From NCBI GenBank assembly GCA_016712445.1, contig JADJRB010000001.1, positions 806,001 through 870,000 of the forward strand: a stretch of DNA of 64,000 nt. The letters are read 5' to 3'. The first letter of the stretch is position 1. Every line of letters starts with the position of its first letter. Source of the stretch: Acidobacteriota bacterium. GTDB taxonomy: Bacteria; Pseudomonadota; Alphaproteobacteria; Caulobacterales; Hyphomonadaceae. Shown here piece by piece: positions 45,997 to 53,706 of this stretch. The translations under genes and the position numbers were made by a program. Under the pieces are notes generated by a model. It was given only the letters and a program-made list of their open reading frames with translations, did not search any database and had not been told where the DNA came from.

Positions 45997-47037
45997 TCAG
46001 GGGCCGGCTTTTTCCGGCTTCGCATACCCGTGCTTCTTCAGGAGGCCGCGCAGCTGGTGGTAGGTGAGGCCGAGCGTTTCGGCGGCCTTGCCCTGGTGGC
46101 CCCCTGCCCGCGCGAGGGCCGCATCGATCAGGCGCTGTTCATAGAGCTGGACGGCGCCCGTGAAACCGCCCCCGACACTCCATAAATCGGGCGTCTCTAC
46201 AGGGGTGTTTTGTGGAGTACTTGTGGAGGGCGCCAGGGACGCGGACGGGCGCCAGGGCGACGCGAAAGGGTCCAACGCTGACGGGTCGAACTGCACGAGA
46301 TCGTCCGGCGCCGTCATCAGGGCCCGATGCGCAAGTCGCTCGGCGAAGTTGCGCAGCTCCCGCACGTTACCCGGCCAGTCATGCGCCTCGATCGCGGCAA
46401 TCGCGGACGGTGCAAAGCCCGGGAAATCCTGCGCCAACTCGACCGCCATCCGGCGCGCGAAGAAATCGGCGAGCAGGCTCTTGTCGCCGTGCCGGGCCCG
46501 CAGCGGCGGCAGGGTAATCACGTCGAACGACAACCGGTCGAGCAGGTCCCAGCGGAACTTTCCGGCCTCGGCGAGCGCCGGAAGGTCTGCATTTGTGGCC
46601 GCAACGATCCGCACATTGGTGCTGAGGACCTTGGAGCCACCGACGCGCTGGAACTCGCCGTATTCGACCACGCGGAGCAGTTTTTCCTGAAGCGCCATTC
46701 CGGCGGTCGCAATCTCGTCGAGGAAGATCGTGCCGCCATCGGCGAGTTCGAACCGGCCGCGGCGCATCTCGGTGGCGCCGGTGAAGGCGCCGCGTTCATG
46801 CCCGAACAGCTCGGAATCGAGCAGCGTCTCGGTCATCGCGGCGCAGTTCACCTTCACAAACGGCCCTTCCCAGCGCTTCGACAGGAAGTGAAGCCGCTCG
46901 CCGACCAGTTCCTTGCCGGTGCCGCGCTCGCCGATCACCAATACCGAACGGTTCAGCGGCGCCACGCGGCTCGCATGCTCGAGCGCCGACAGCCAGGGAG
47001 GAGATTCACCGACGAGTTGGGTGGGGCGATCAACCAT
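45997..47037 (-). CDS. pspF: Phage shock operon transcriptional activator PspF
   Basis: 346 residues. A sigma54 AAA+ domain with Walker A GERGTGKELVGE, the GAFTGA loop (HERGAFTGATEMRRGRFE), Walker B GGTIFLDEIATA and NVRELRNFAERL. The C-terminus has the Fis-type HTH AETLGLTYHQLRGLLKKHG. There is no N-terminal receiver domain, as expected for PspF, which is held in check by PspA. It is divergent from the psp operon, with the sigma54 promoter in between. Confidence 0.93.
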   Translation of the reverse strand: MVDRPTQLVGESPPWLSALEHASRVAPLNRSVLVIGERGTGKELVGERLHFLSKRWEGPFVKVNCAAMTETLLDSELFGHERGAFTGATEMRRGRFELADGGTIFLDEIATAGMALQEKLLRVVEYGEFQRVGGSKVLSTNVRIVAATNADLPALAEAGKFRWDLLDRLSFDVITLPPLRARHGDKSLLADFFARRMAVELAQDFPGFAPSAIAAIEAHDWPGNVRELRNFAERLAHRALMTAPDDLVQFDPSALDPFASPWRPSASLAPSTSTPQNTPVETPDLWSVGGGFTGAVQLYEQRLIDAALARAGGHQGKAAETLGLTYHQLRGLLKKHGYAKPEKAGP

Positions 47038-47040
47038 TTG

Positions 47041-47110
47041 GTCAATTTAGCCAAGATTGATTGTGAAATCGACTATTTTATTTGCGATTTTGGCTGAGTT
47101 TTCTTGCCAA
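47041..47110 (+). promoter_or_regulatory. Possible PspF upstream activating region
   Basis: An AT-rich stretch lies 60-130 bp upstream of the sigma54 promoter. It contains an inverted repeat TTGGC (47090-47094) / GCCAA (47106-47110) with 11 bp between, and AGCCAA (47049-47054) that is inverted against TTGGCT (47090-47095). These could be PspF sites, and the intervening A/T tract a bend or IHF region. Position fits an enhancer; the exact site is not established. Confidence 0.4.
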
Positions 47111-47171
47111 GGCCGTCAGCGGAAACTTTTTTATCCATTATTTTCAACGCTCTATAGAATTAATTTTGAAC

Positions 47172-47186
47172 TGGCACGGTCCTTGA
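47172..47186 (+). promoter_or_regulatory. Sigma54 (-24/-12) promoter of the psp operon
   Basis: TGGCACG (47172-47178) and TTGA (47183-47186) have the obligatory spacing GG-N10-G of sigma54 promoters; the -12 element reads GA where GC is the consensus (the E. coli pspA promoter also departs, with GT). It lies 60 bp upstream of the first ATG, between pspF and the operon. The location and the neighbouring PspF make it the only reasonable promoter. Confidence 0.85.
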
Positions 47187-47246
47187 AAACAGGAAAGCCA
47201 TCAGGCGACGGGCGTTGCCAACCCAAACGAAGGACCAAGGAAGAAA

Positions 47247-47378
47247 ATGGACGACCGTGAATACCGCTACCCACCCCGCTCGGATGCTGGCCGCTTCGGC
47301 CGCTGGCTGTCCACGCGGTCGGCCGAGTCATGGATTTTCTTTGCCGCGGGCGTGTTCCTCGGCGGCTTCTTCTTCTGA
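47247..47378 (+). CDS. 43-residue small membrane protein, first gene of psp operon
   Basis: ATG 47247 to TGA 47378. The protein MDDREYRYPPRSDAG... has a hydrophilic Arg/Tyr-rich N-terminus, then one hydrophobic segment WIFFAAGVFLGGFFF at the very C-terminus. AGGAAGAAA precedes the start. It lies between the sigma54 promoter and pspA, so it will be induced with the operon. Its topology (N-in, C-terminal tail anchor) is unlike PspD or PspG as far as I can tell. Family not recognised. Confidence 0.7.
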   Translation: MDDREYRYPPRSDAGRFGRWLSTRSAESWIFFAAGVFLGGFFF

Positions 47379-47404
47379 GCCAGGTCAAGAAAGGATATAA
47401 ATAA

Positions 47405-48085
47405 ATGGGTCTGTTCTCCCGCCTCTCCGACATCATCAACTCGAACCTCAACGCGATGCTTGATGGTGCCGAGAACCCCGAAAAGATTGCCCGTCTGATC
47501 ATCCAGGAAATGGAAGACACGCTGGTGGAAGTGCGCACTTCGGCCGCCCGTGCGATGGCCGACAAGAAGGAGATGGAACGCGATATCGTCCACTTCTCCA
47601 GCGTGCGCGACGAATGGGCCGCCAAGGCCGAGCTGGCCATCGACAAGGGCCGCGAGGACCTTGCCCGCGGCGCGCTGCTGGCCAAGCAGAAAGCCGAAAG
47701 CGAGATCGAGCGCCGCGTCTCGGCGATGGGCTTTGCCGAAGAAGCGTTCGCCAAGCGCCAGGAAGACCTGACCAAGCTGCAAGCGAAACTCGACGAAGCC
47801 AAGTCGAAGCACCGTGCCCTGGTGATGCGCCGCGAGTCGGCTGAACAACGCATCCGCATGCGCAGCCAGCTCTATGACGGCCGCGCCGATGAAGCGATCC
47901 TCCGCTACAGCCAGCTGGAGCGCAAGGTCGACGAGATGGAGGCTTACGCCGACACCATCCGCGGCCATGAGCCGAGCCTGGCCCAAGAATTCGCCGACCT
48001 CGAGCAGGACGAAGCGATCGAGAAGGAACTCGCCGCCCTGAAGGCCCGCAAGGGCAAGGCCGCGTCGAAGAAATCCGAGGGCTGA
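47405..48085 (+). CDS. pspA: Phage shock protein A
   Basis: 226 residues, one long coiled-coil (PspA/IM30/ESCRT-III family). It starts MGLFSRLSDIINSNLNAML with the amphipathic helix, then ENPEKIARLIIQEMEDTLVEVR, the typical PspA helix-1 turn. PspA binds PspF in calm conditions and coats stressed inner membrane. AAGGATA lies upstream. It is followed after 3 bp by a 37-codon gene, then pspB. Confidence 0.96.
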   Translation: MGLFSRLSDIINSNLNAMLDGAENPEKIARLIIQEMEDTLVEVRTSAARAMADKKEMERDIVHFSSVRDEWAAKAELAIDKGREDLARGALLAKQKAESEIERRVSAMGFAEEAFAKRQEDLTKLQAKLDEAKSKHRALVMRRESAEQRIRMRSQLYDGRADEAILRYSQLERKVDEMEAYADTIRGHEPSLAQEFADLEQDEAIEKELAALKARKGKAASKKSEG

Positions 48086-48088
48086 TCA

Positions 48089-48202
48089 ATGTTGATGTCA
48101 GTTATCAGCCTGGTCGCCTTCCTGGCGGTCATCTGCACCCCGGGCCTGATCGCACAAAGCCGCGATGAGGCCCGCGCCCGCCGCCTTGAGGGAGACGCTT
48201 GA
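48089..48202 (+). CDS. 37-residue small membrane protein in psp operon
   Basis: ATG 48089 three bases after the pspA stop; TGA at 48200-48202 overlaps the pspB ATG (TGATG), so coupling is likely. MLMSVISLVAFLAVICTPGLIAQ is a single membrane or signal helix with one Cys, followed by a charged tail RDEARARRLEGDA. The exact fit between pspA and pspB suggests a real gene. Family unknown. Confidence 0.65.
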   Translation: MLMSVISLVAFLAVICTPGLIAQSRDEARARRLEGDA

Positions 48203-48468
48203 TGGACGAGGCTTCCATCGTCCTGATTGCCGTCACAGGCACGGTCGCCCTGTTTATCGTGCTGCCGGGCATGATCCTGCACTACGTCACGATGTGGCGC
48301 CGGCAGAAGACCCTGCAGCCCGATGACGAGCGGATGCTCGAAGACCTGTGGCGGTCTGCGAAGGCAATGGGGCGGCGCATCGAGTCCCTCGAGGCGCTGC
48401 TCGACAAGTCCGATGCCGAAGCCCCGCGCCGTCCGCCGCGCCCTTCCCGCTCCACTTTTGAAGACTGA
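48202..48468 (+). CDS. pspB: Phage shock protein B
   Basis: 88 residues from ATG 48202. One membrane helix (IAVTGTVALFIVLPGMILHYVTMW), then a soluble tail with the PspB-like coiled-coil ERMLEDLWRSAKAMGRRIESLEALLD, ending in a Pro/Arg-rich stretch. PspB works with PspC to sense membrane stress and release PspF from PspA. The TTG one codon upstream is not needed. Confidence 0.88.
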   Translation: MDEASIVLIAVTGTVALFIVLPGMILHYVTMWRRQKTLQPDDERMLEDLWRSAKAMGRRIESLEALLDKSDAEAPRRPPRPSRSTFED

Positions 48469-48480
48469 GGAAACACCTCC

Positions 48481-48897
48481 ATGTCCCGCTCCTACGACCC
48501 CTATGCTTCCCCCAATCCGAAACGCTTCTACCGGTCCCGCAATGACAAGGTGATCAGCGGTGTGTGCGGCGGCCTCGCCGAACGCTTCGGCTGGGATGTC
48601 GTCCTTGTCCGGATCATCGCTGCCCTGCTGCTCGTGTTCGTGGCCGGGCCGCTGATCTTCGTCGCCTACCTCGTGGTCGCCATGATCACGCCCTATGCGC
48701 CGGCCGGCTATGGCAGCTTCAGCGCTGATGAAGACGCCTTCTGGCGCGGCGTGTCGGACCGTCCGCGCGCCACCTTCGGCACCATCAAGTACACCTTCAT
48801 GGATCTCGAAGAGCGCCTGAAGAACATCGAACGCACGGTAACATCCGACGAATGGCGCCTGCGCCAGGAATTCCGCGACCTCGAAAAAGGCAACTGA
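48481..48897 (+). CDS. pspC: Phage shock protein C
   Basis: 138 residues. The PspC domain reads YRSRNDKVISGVCGGLAERFGWDVVLVRIIAALLLVF followed by one more hydrophobic part (PLIFVAYLVVAMITPYAP). A C-terminal coiled coil LEERLKNIERTVTSDEWRLRQEF resembles the tails of the two PspB-like proteins at 18.9-19.4 kb. PspC is the membrane sensor that binds PspA under stress. Confidence 0.94.
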   Translation: MSRSYDPYASPNPKRFYRSRNDKVISGVCGGLAERFGWDVVLVRIIAALLLVFVAGPLIFVAYLVVAMITPYAPAGYGSFSADEDAFWRGVSDRPRATFGTIKYTFMDLEERLKNIERTVTSDEWRLRQEFRDLEKGN

Positions 48898-48953
48898 CCG
48901 GGCACGCTTGCCCAATTCTCAACCCGACGACTATCCGATGAAGGACCGGACCA

Positions 48954-49139
48954 ATGACCAAGGGGACACTCCTGCGCAACAACCGGCTGCTTGGCGCCCT
49001 GGCGCTGACCGTGCTGGTGGCGACGCTCTACTTCGCCCAGACCCATGGCGGCATCTCGCTGGAAGTCGGAGAAATGGCGCTGAGCGTGCAGCCGCATCAG
49101 GAAGGCGGCCTGCTCGTCTCGTTCGTCAGCGCGCCGTGA
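48954..49139 (+). CDS. 61-residue small membrane protein downstream of pspC
   Basis: MTKGTLLRNNRLLGALALTVLVATLYFAQ gives one hydrophobic helix; the remainder (about 32 residues, ending in PHQEGGLLVSFVSAP) is neutral. It starts 56 bp after pspC on the same strand and is probably the last gene of the psp operon. AAGGACCGG is a possible ribosome site. The family is unknown. Confidence 0.55.
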   Translation: MTKGTLLRNNRLLGALALTVLVATLYFAQTHGGISLEVGEMALSVQPHQEGGLLVSFVSAP

Positions 49140-49145
49140 TCCGCG

Positions 49146-50996
49146 TCAGCCGCGCCGCAGCGCGCGCAGCACGAAGCGCATCGGCGACACCGCACGCAGC
49201 GACGCGAGGGATGCGGGCGCCGGCGCGTCGACGAGGCGAGCGGCAAGGACCTCTGCCGCCCACGGCGCCCAGGTGAATCCCCGCGCCCCGTAGCCGGTCG
49301 CAACAAACACACCGTCAAGCAGAGGGGCGTCCGCATCCACGGTACGCCCCTTTTGCATGCCGGCGAACACGGATGCTGCCGCTTCGGCGTCGGGCAGCGC
49401 ACCGATCAAGGGCAGCCGATCGGGCGTGGTCGCGCGCAGGCTGGCACGTGAGGTCACGTCTCCCTCCCTCGCCTCGCGCACCCACCAGGGCGACAGCCGC
49501 TCGATGCCGGCGAGGTTTTCAGCGCGGGCAGCCGCGCTGCCCTCCGGCGCAAAGTCTGGCCCCGACGGCTCGAACGTTGCCCCCCATAGCCGGTCACGGC
49601 CAGAGGCGATGCCGTAAGTGCCCGATGTGAGCGCAGAGGGAGGAGCAGCTACGTCGACCTGAACGAAATCGACCTGCCCAAGCCGGGCTTCGAGCGGCAG
49701 CGATGGCGCGAGTTCCTGCGCGGCCATGCCGTTTGCGAGGATGATGGCATCGAAGGCGCTGCCCCCGACCGTGCGATGCGCCAGATCAATCTCGACCTTG
49801 CGGCCGAGATGGCAGACAGTGCCGTCAAGCAGGGCTTTCACCAGGATCTGTGGACGGAGGATCAGGGCCCGCTTGTGCAACAGGCCGCCTCCGCGCACGG
49901 CCTCAAGATCGTCGAGCGGAAGCGGTGGATCGGAAAGCAGCTTTTCGAAACGCGCCGTCTCGATCTTATTGCGCGGCGCCTGCAGCACGTCGACCGCCTC
50001 GGTGCCGGGCAAGCCGTCATAGGCGCTCCGGGCGGCGAGGTAGGCGTCGAGCAGCAGCGCGGCTTCCGCCGTGTCGCCTGCGTCCAGGCGCGGCATCAGA
50101 AGGGCCATCGGATTCCCGCTGGCGCCGCTGGCCGGCTGCGGCGACGGATCGAACACTTCGGCGGCGACACCGTGGCCTGCAAGCGCGCGGGCAAGCGAGG
50201 CGCCGGCAATGCCGGCGCCGAGGATCGCCACACGCCGCGCTGGCCGGGCGGGCGGGCGCAGTCCGTAGACGTCCGGCGCAGCGGGCGGCGGCGAGATGAG
50301 CCGGCCTTCGAGCCGTTCGCGCTTTCGGCCATGACCTTCGGCCTTTGTGACCTCGAAGCCTGCCTCCGCGAGGCCGCGCCGCACCGCGCCGGCGACCGTG
50401 AACGTCGCAAGCCGGGCGCCGGGCGCCGAGCGGGCGGCAATCAGCGGATAGACCGAAGCGTCCCACATCTCCGCATTCTTCGCCGGGCTGAACCCGTCGA
50501 GGAACCAGGCATCGGCGCGAAAGCTGCCCTGCGGCAACGCGGCGTGGAGGTCGCCGAGGTGCAGGATCAGGCGGACACCATCCTCGGCAAACCGGATGTG
50601 CCGAACGCCGCGCACAGGCGCTGGCCATTGCGCGAGCAGCGCGCCGGCCTGTGCTGCAAGCTCTGGCCAGGCAGACAGCGCGCGGCGGGCGTCTTCGGCC
50701 CGCAACGGATAGCCTTCGAAACTGACGAAGATGAGCTCCGCGCCGGGCGCCGGGCGATGCGCGCGCCACAATTGCCAAAGGGCGAGGAAATTCAGGCCCG
50801 TGCCGAAGCCTGTTTCGGCAACGGTGAACTGCTGGCGGCCCTGCCAGGCTTCAGGAAGACCGCAGCCGCGCAGGAATACGGTGCGCGTTTCAGCGAGCCC
50901 GTCCTGGGCAGAGAAATACACGTCTCCATGCGCCCGGGCGACCGGCGCGCCGTCATCCTTCCAGTCGATTTCGGGGTGGGACAGCAGGCGCGACAT
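49146..50996 (-). CDS. mnmC: Bifunctional tRNA wobble-uridine enzyme MnmC
   Basis: 616 residues. The N-terminal MnmC2-type methyltransferase part has FGTGLNFLALWQLWR (SAM-binding) and FSPAKNAEMWD; the C-terminal MnmC1-type FAD oxidase starts at about residue 255 with VAILGAGIAGASLARALAGHG and ends with GARGFTWAPWAAE. MnmC finishes 5-methylaminomethyl-2-thiouridine at U34. The length is close to the usual 620-670. Convergent with the psp operon, 6 bp from the 61-residue gene. Confidence 0.95.
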   Translation of the reverse strand: MSRLLSHPEIDWKDDGAPVARAHGDVYFSAQDGLAETRTVFLRGCGLPEAWQGRQQFTVAETGFGTGLNFLALWQLWRAHRPAPGAELIFVSFEGYPLRAEDARRALSAWPELAAQAGALLAQWPAPVRGVRHIRFAEDGVRLILHLGDLHAALPQGSFRADAWFLDGFSPAKNAEMWDASVYPLIAARSAPGARLATFTVAGAVRRGLAEAGFEVTKAEGHGRKRERLEGRLISPPPAAPDVYGLRPPARPARRVAILGAGIAGASLARALAGHGVAAEVFDPSPQPASGASGNPMALLMPRLDAGDTAEAALLLDAYLAARSAYDGLPGTEAVDVLQAPRNKIETARFEKLLSDPPLPLDDLEAVRGGGLLHKRALILRPQILVKALLDGTVCHLGRKVEIDLAHRTVGGSAFDAIILANGMAAQELAPSLPLEARLGQVDFVQVDVAAPPSALTSGTYGIASGRDRLWGATFEPSGPDFAPEGSAAARAENLAGIERLSPWWVREAREGDVTSRASLRATTPDRLPLIGALPDAEAAASVFAGMQKGRTVDADAPLLDGVFVATGYGARGFTWAPWAAEVLAARLVDAPAPASLASLRAVSPMRFVLRALRRG

Positions 50997-51112
50997 GGCG
51001 CGGAATTAACCCGCCTTCCCTGCTTTGGGTAGGGGCGCTGCAGGAACGCGCCAACAGGCCGCGCGTTGATCAGGTAACCGCAGTCGATGCGGGAACACGA
51101 AAGGAGATTTCC

Positions 51113-51286
51113 ATGGACAAGGAACACATCAAGGGCGCGGCGAAGAAAGCCGAAGGCCAGATCAAGGAAACAGCCGGCAAGGTGTCGGGCAACCGCAAGC
51201 TTGAAGCCGAAGGCAAGTTCGACAAGGCCGAGGGCGAAGTGCGCAAGGCCGCTGGTGACGTCAAGGACCAGTTCAAGAAGCGCTGA
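51113..51286 (+). CDS. CsbD family stress protein
   Basis: 57 residues: MDKEHIKGAAKKAEGQIKE, then GNRKLEAEGKFDKAEGEVRK. This is the helical KGAxKxxxGxxK...GxxxLxxxGxxxxxxGxxxxA repeat of CsbD/general-stress proteins. It is highly charged, soluble, and preceded by AAGGAGAT. A 14-bp stem terminator follows at once, so it is a one-gene transcript. Function of the family is not known in detail. Confidence 0.9.
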   Translation: MDKEHIKGAAKKAEGQIKETAGKVSGNRKLEAEGKFDKAEGEVRKAAGDVKDQFKKR

Positions 51287-51316
51287 GCCAGCGCCGGAAT
51301 AAGTGCTATCCCGCCG

Positions 51317-51355
51317 GGGGCATTGCTGTTTGACAGCAGTGCCCCCACTCTTTTG
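51317..51355 (+). terminator. Strong intrinsic terminator after CsbD
   Basis: GGGGGCATTGCTGT (51317-51330) pairs with ACAGCAGTGCCCCC (51334-51347) over 14 bp with one G-T pair and a TTG loop, followed by ACTCTTTT. The next gene starts 21 bp beyond. Confidence 0.88.
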
Positions 51356-51375
51356 GGGCAAGCAGGGAGCACAGC

Positions 51376-51663
51376 ATGAGCCAGATCGTCGTGACACGTG
51401 AAGATGGCCCGTCCGGCGGCCGGTACACGGCCACGATCAACGGCCACACCGCTGAAATGACTTACTCCAAGGCCGGCACCAGCCGCCTCATCATTGATCA
51501 TACCGGTGTGCCCGACACCCTGCGCGGCATGGGTGCCGGCCAGGCAATGGTGCAGCGCGCCGTGGAAGATGCTCGGGCGGCGGGCATCAAGATCATTCCG
51601 CTCTGCCCGTTCGCCAAGGCGCAGATAGAGAAGCACGCCGAGTGGCAGGACGTGCTCGCATGA
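51376..51663 (+). CDS. GNAT-like small acetyltransferase (YidJ/YjdJ type)
   Basis: 95 residues. VTREDGPSGGRYTATINGHTAEMTY at the N-terminus, LIIDHTGVPDTLRGMGAGQAMVQRAVEDARA (acetyl-CoA loop 'RGMGAGQA') and IIPLCPFAKAQIEKHAEW follow the small GNAT family that consists only of the minimal acetyl-CoA domain. It overlaps a very similar protein (next gene) with ATGA, and so looks like an internal tandem duplication. Confidence 0.85.
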   Translation: MSQIVVTREDGPSGGRYTATINGHTAEMTYSKAGTSRLIIDHTGVPDTLRGMGAGQAMVQRAVEDARAAGIKIIPLCPFAKAQIEKHAEWQDVLA

Positions 51664-51938
51664 CCGCCGCCATTCAGCATGACGCTTCTCGGCGGCGCTA
51701 CAGTCTCGTGATCGACGGCACCGAAGCCTACCTCACCTATGAGCGGCCAAAGCCCGGCCACCGCCACATCACCCACACGATCGTGCCGGATGTGCTGGGC
51801 GGGCGGGGGCTGGGAAAGAAGCTGGTCGCGCGGATCATGCAGGACGTGTTTGACGAAGGCGAGACGGTGTCATCGTCCTGCTGGTTTGCCAGCGGACTGA
51901 TCGAGAAGTTTCCCGAATGGTCCGGGCGCCTGGCATGA
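51660..51938 (+). CDS. GNAT-like small acetyltransferase, second copy
   Basis: 92 residues from ATG 51660, which overlaps the stop of the first copy. It shares the plan of copy 1: RRRYSLVIDGTEAYLTYE, then THTIVPDVLGGRGLGKKLVARIMQDV (the acetyl-CoA loop is GGRGLGKK), then SSSCWFASGLIEKFPEW. The Cys after the third strand (SSC) matches the PLC of copy 1. It overlaps the YcgN gene as ATGA, so all three are coupled. Confidence 0.85.
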   Translation: MTAAIQHDASRRRYSLVIDGTEAYLTYERPKPGHRHITHTIVPDVLGGRGLGKKLVARIMQDVFDEGETVSSSCWFASGLIEKFPEWSGRLA

Positions 51939-52387
51939 CCGATGCGCCGTTCTGGAAAACCAAGTCACTGTCCGAGATGGACAGGGGCGAGTGGGAATCG
52001 CTCTGCGACGGCTGCGCCAAGTGTTGCCTGCTCAAGCTCGAGGACGAGGATACCGGCGAGTTTGCCTACACCAAGCTTCACTGCCGGCTTCTTGATGCAG
52101 GCACCTGTCAGTGCTCGGACTATCCCAACCGGCAGAAGCACGTGCCGGACTGCGTGCAGCTGACGCCGGGCGTGATCGACGAGCTGCGCTGGATGCCAAA
52201 GACGTGCGCCTACCGGCTGATCAACGAGGGCAAGGACCTGCCGGAATGGCATCACCTCGTCTGCGGCGACCGGATGCGCGTGCACGCGGAGGGCCATTCG
52301 ATCCTCGGCCGCACCGTTTCCGAAGACACCGTCTTCGACGAGGACCAGGAAGACTGGATCGTCGACTGGGAAGGTAACGAACCCTAG
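51935..52387 (+). CDS. YcgN family cysteine-cluster protein
   Basis: 150 residues from ATG 51935. The pattern CDGCAKCCLLKLEDEDTG, then HCRLLDAGTCQCSDYPNRQKHVPDC and CAYRL has many conserved Cys residues, likely a metal or Fe-S site (UPF0153-type, CxxCxxCC). The protein closes a three-gene overlapping unit. Its last 4 bp overlap the converging acyltransferase gene. Confidence 0.9.
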   Translation: MTDAPFWKTKSLSEMDRGEWESLCDGCAKCCLLKLEDEDTGEFAYTKLHCRLLDAGTCQCSDYPNRQKHVPDCVQLTPGVIDELRWMPKTCAYRLINEGKDLPEWHHLVCGDRMRVHAEGHSILGRTVSEDTVFDEDQEDWIVDWEGNEP

Positions 52388-53586
52388 CGCACGACCCGTT
52401 CAATGTGCGGCGCCCGCTTGATCTGGACCGGCCTGAGGAAGGGTGAAGTCAGGGCCCGGACGATCGACTCCGCCGCATCTGTCGCCGTCCAGCGATAGGC
52501 GCGCGCGAGCGGGCGGCTGGATTTCAATCCCTTCCAGTCACGAAACTTTCCGTACGCGATGCTGAGCGCCAGCGCCGCCGAGGCCGCCAGGACGAAGCGG
52601 ACCGGGTCAGGCGCCGCTTCCGGATTCCAGAGGTGGGCGAAGTACAGGATGATGTTGCCAAAGCAGAAGGTGAAGAGGCTCGTGCGCCCGAACACCAGCC
52701 AGGTCGACGTGTTGCCAAGGCCCGTGAGGCGGCGCAGCACCGTGAAAACTTCGACGAAGATGATTGCCGCCGAACAGCCGAACAGCAGGTAGAGCGGATG
52801 GTTGGTGTTGCGAAGATGAATACGCTCTGCCGGCACGGTCAGGTTCACATCTGAAAGCCAGATCCAGGCCAGCGTCGTCGCGAGCAGGATGCAGACGGCG
52901 GCGCGAACCTTGTACCCGGGCCCTGAAAGCAGGAATTCGCGGCCAGGACGGGACTGCCAGATGCGGCCCATCAGCATGCCGAACACGACAAAGCCAAGAC
53001 CGTGAATGACCGAGGGGCCGGTGTGGCCGATGAATTTTCCGCCGTAAAGGAAGGCCGACAGCGTGCCAGCGCCCGGAAAACCCTGCATGGGCGGCAGCTG
53101 GCTGATCCAAGGATAGGAAAGCTGCACCGCTGCGACGAGAGCGACCAAGGGCCAGAGTCCACGCTTCACGCTGACATGCACCAGCAGCGGGCTGATCAAC
53201 AGCAGCATGGCGTAGAACTTCAGGATGTCCGTGAACGGCGTATCGCCGAGCAGCATCGCACAGCGCACGAAATAGGTGAACGGCAGCCCGGCCGCGAGGC
53301 AATAGGCGGCGCACGACAGGACATAGAGCATCCAGCACTGGAGCGCGCGGGTCAGCAGGCGCTGGACGATTTCGGTCGTACGCCCCGCCGCATACTTGCG
53401 CGCATAGACGAGCTGCAACATGCAACCGAACAGGCAGAAGAAAACCGGCGGCGACAGGCCGAGGAAAAATCTCAAGGCCTGAACGGCGACACCGGCATCG
53501 CCCATGTTGGACGCTGTCAGCGCATGTCCGACGACCACGAAGATGATCGCCACCGAACGCGCCAGGTCAATTCCAAGATATCGCAT
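52384..53586 (-). CDS. Acyltransferase-3 family membrane protein
   Basis: 400 residues with ten or so hydrophobic segments. The N-terminus MRYLGIDLARSVAIIFVVVGHALTAS has the R-x10-H pattern of acyltransferase-3 proteins (Arg and His of the first helix). The family modifies surface polysaccharides or periplasmic glucans; no partner genes are nearby. A CTAG box is 35 bp upstream of the start. Confidence 0.82.
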   Translation of the reverse strand: MRYLGIDLARSVAIIFVVVGHALTASNMGDAGVAVQALRFFLGLSPPVFFCLFGCMLQLVYARKYAAGRTTEIVQRLLTRALQCWMLYVLSCAAYCLAAGLPFTYFVRCAMLLGDTPFTDILKFYAMLLLISPLLVHVSVKRGLWPLVALVAAVQLSYPWISQLPPMQGFPGAGTLSAFLYGGKFIGHTGPSVIHGLGFVVFGMLMGRIWQSRPGREFLLSGPGYKVRAAVCILLATTLAWIWLSDVNLTVPAERIHLRNTNHPLYLLFGCSAAIIFVEVFTVLRRLTGLGNTSTWLVFGRTSLFTFCFGNIILYFAHLWNPEAAPDPVRFVLAASAALALSIAYGKFRDWKGLKSSRPLARAYRWTATDAAESIVRALTSPFLRPVQIKRAPHIERVVR

Positions 53587-53706
53587 GCATCCCCCGCGAC
53601 AGGCCTGTTTCGGGGAGGCCCTAGCAAGTTAAGCGCCATCAGCGCCTTTCCCCCGCGCCTGCAGGCGATAAACGCGGACTTAAGGTGAACGCGTCAGGGT
53701 AAACGG

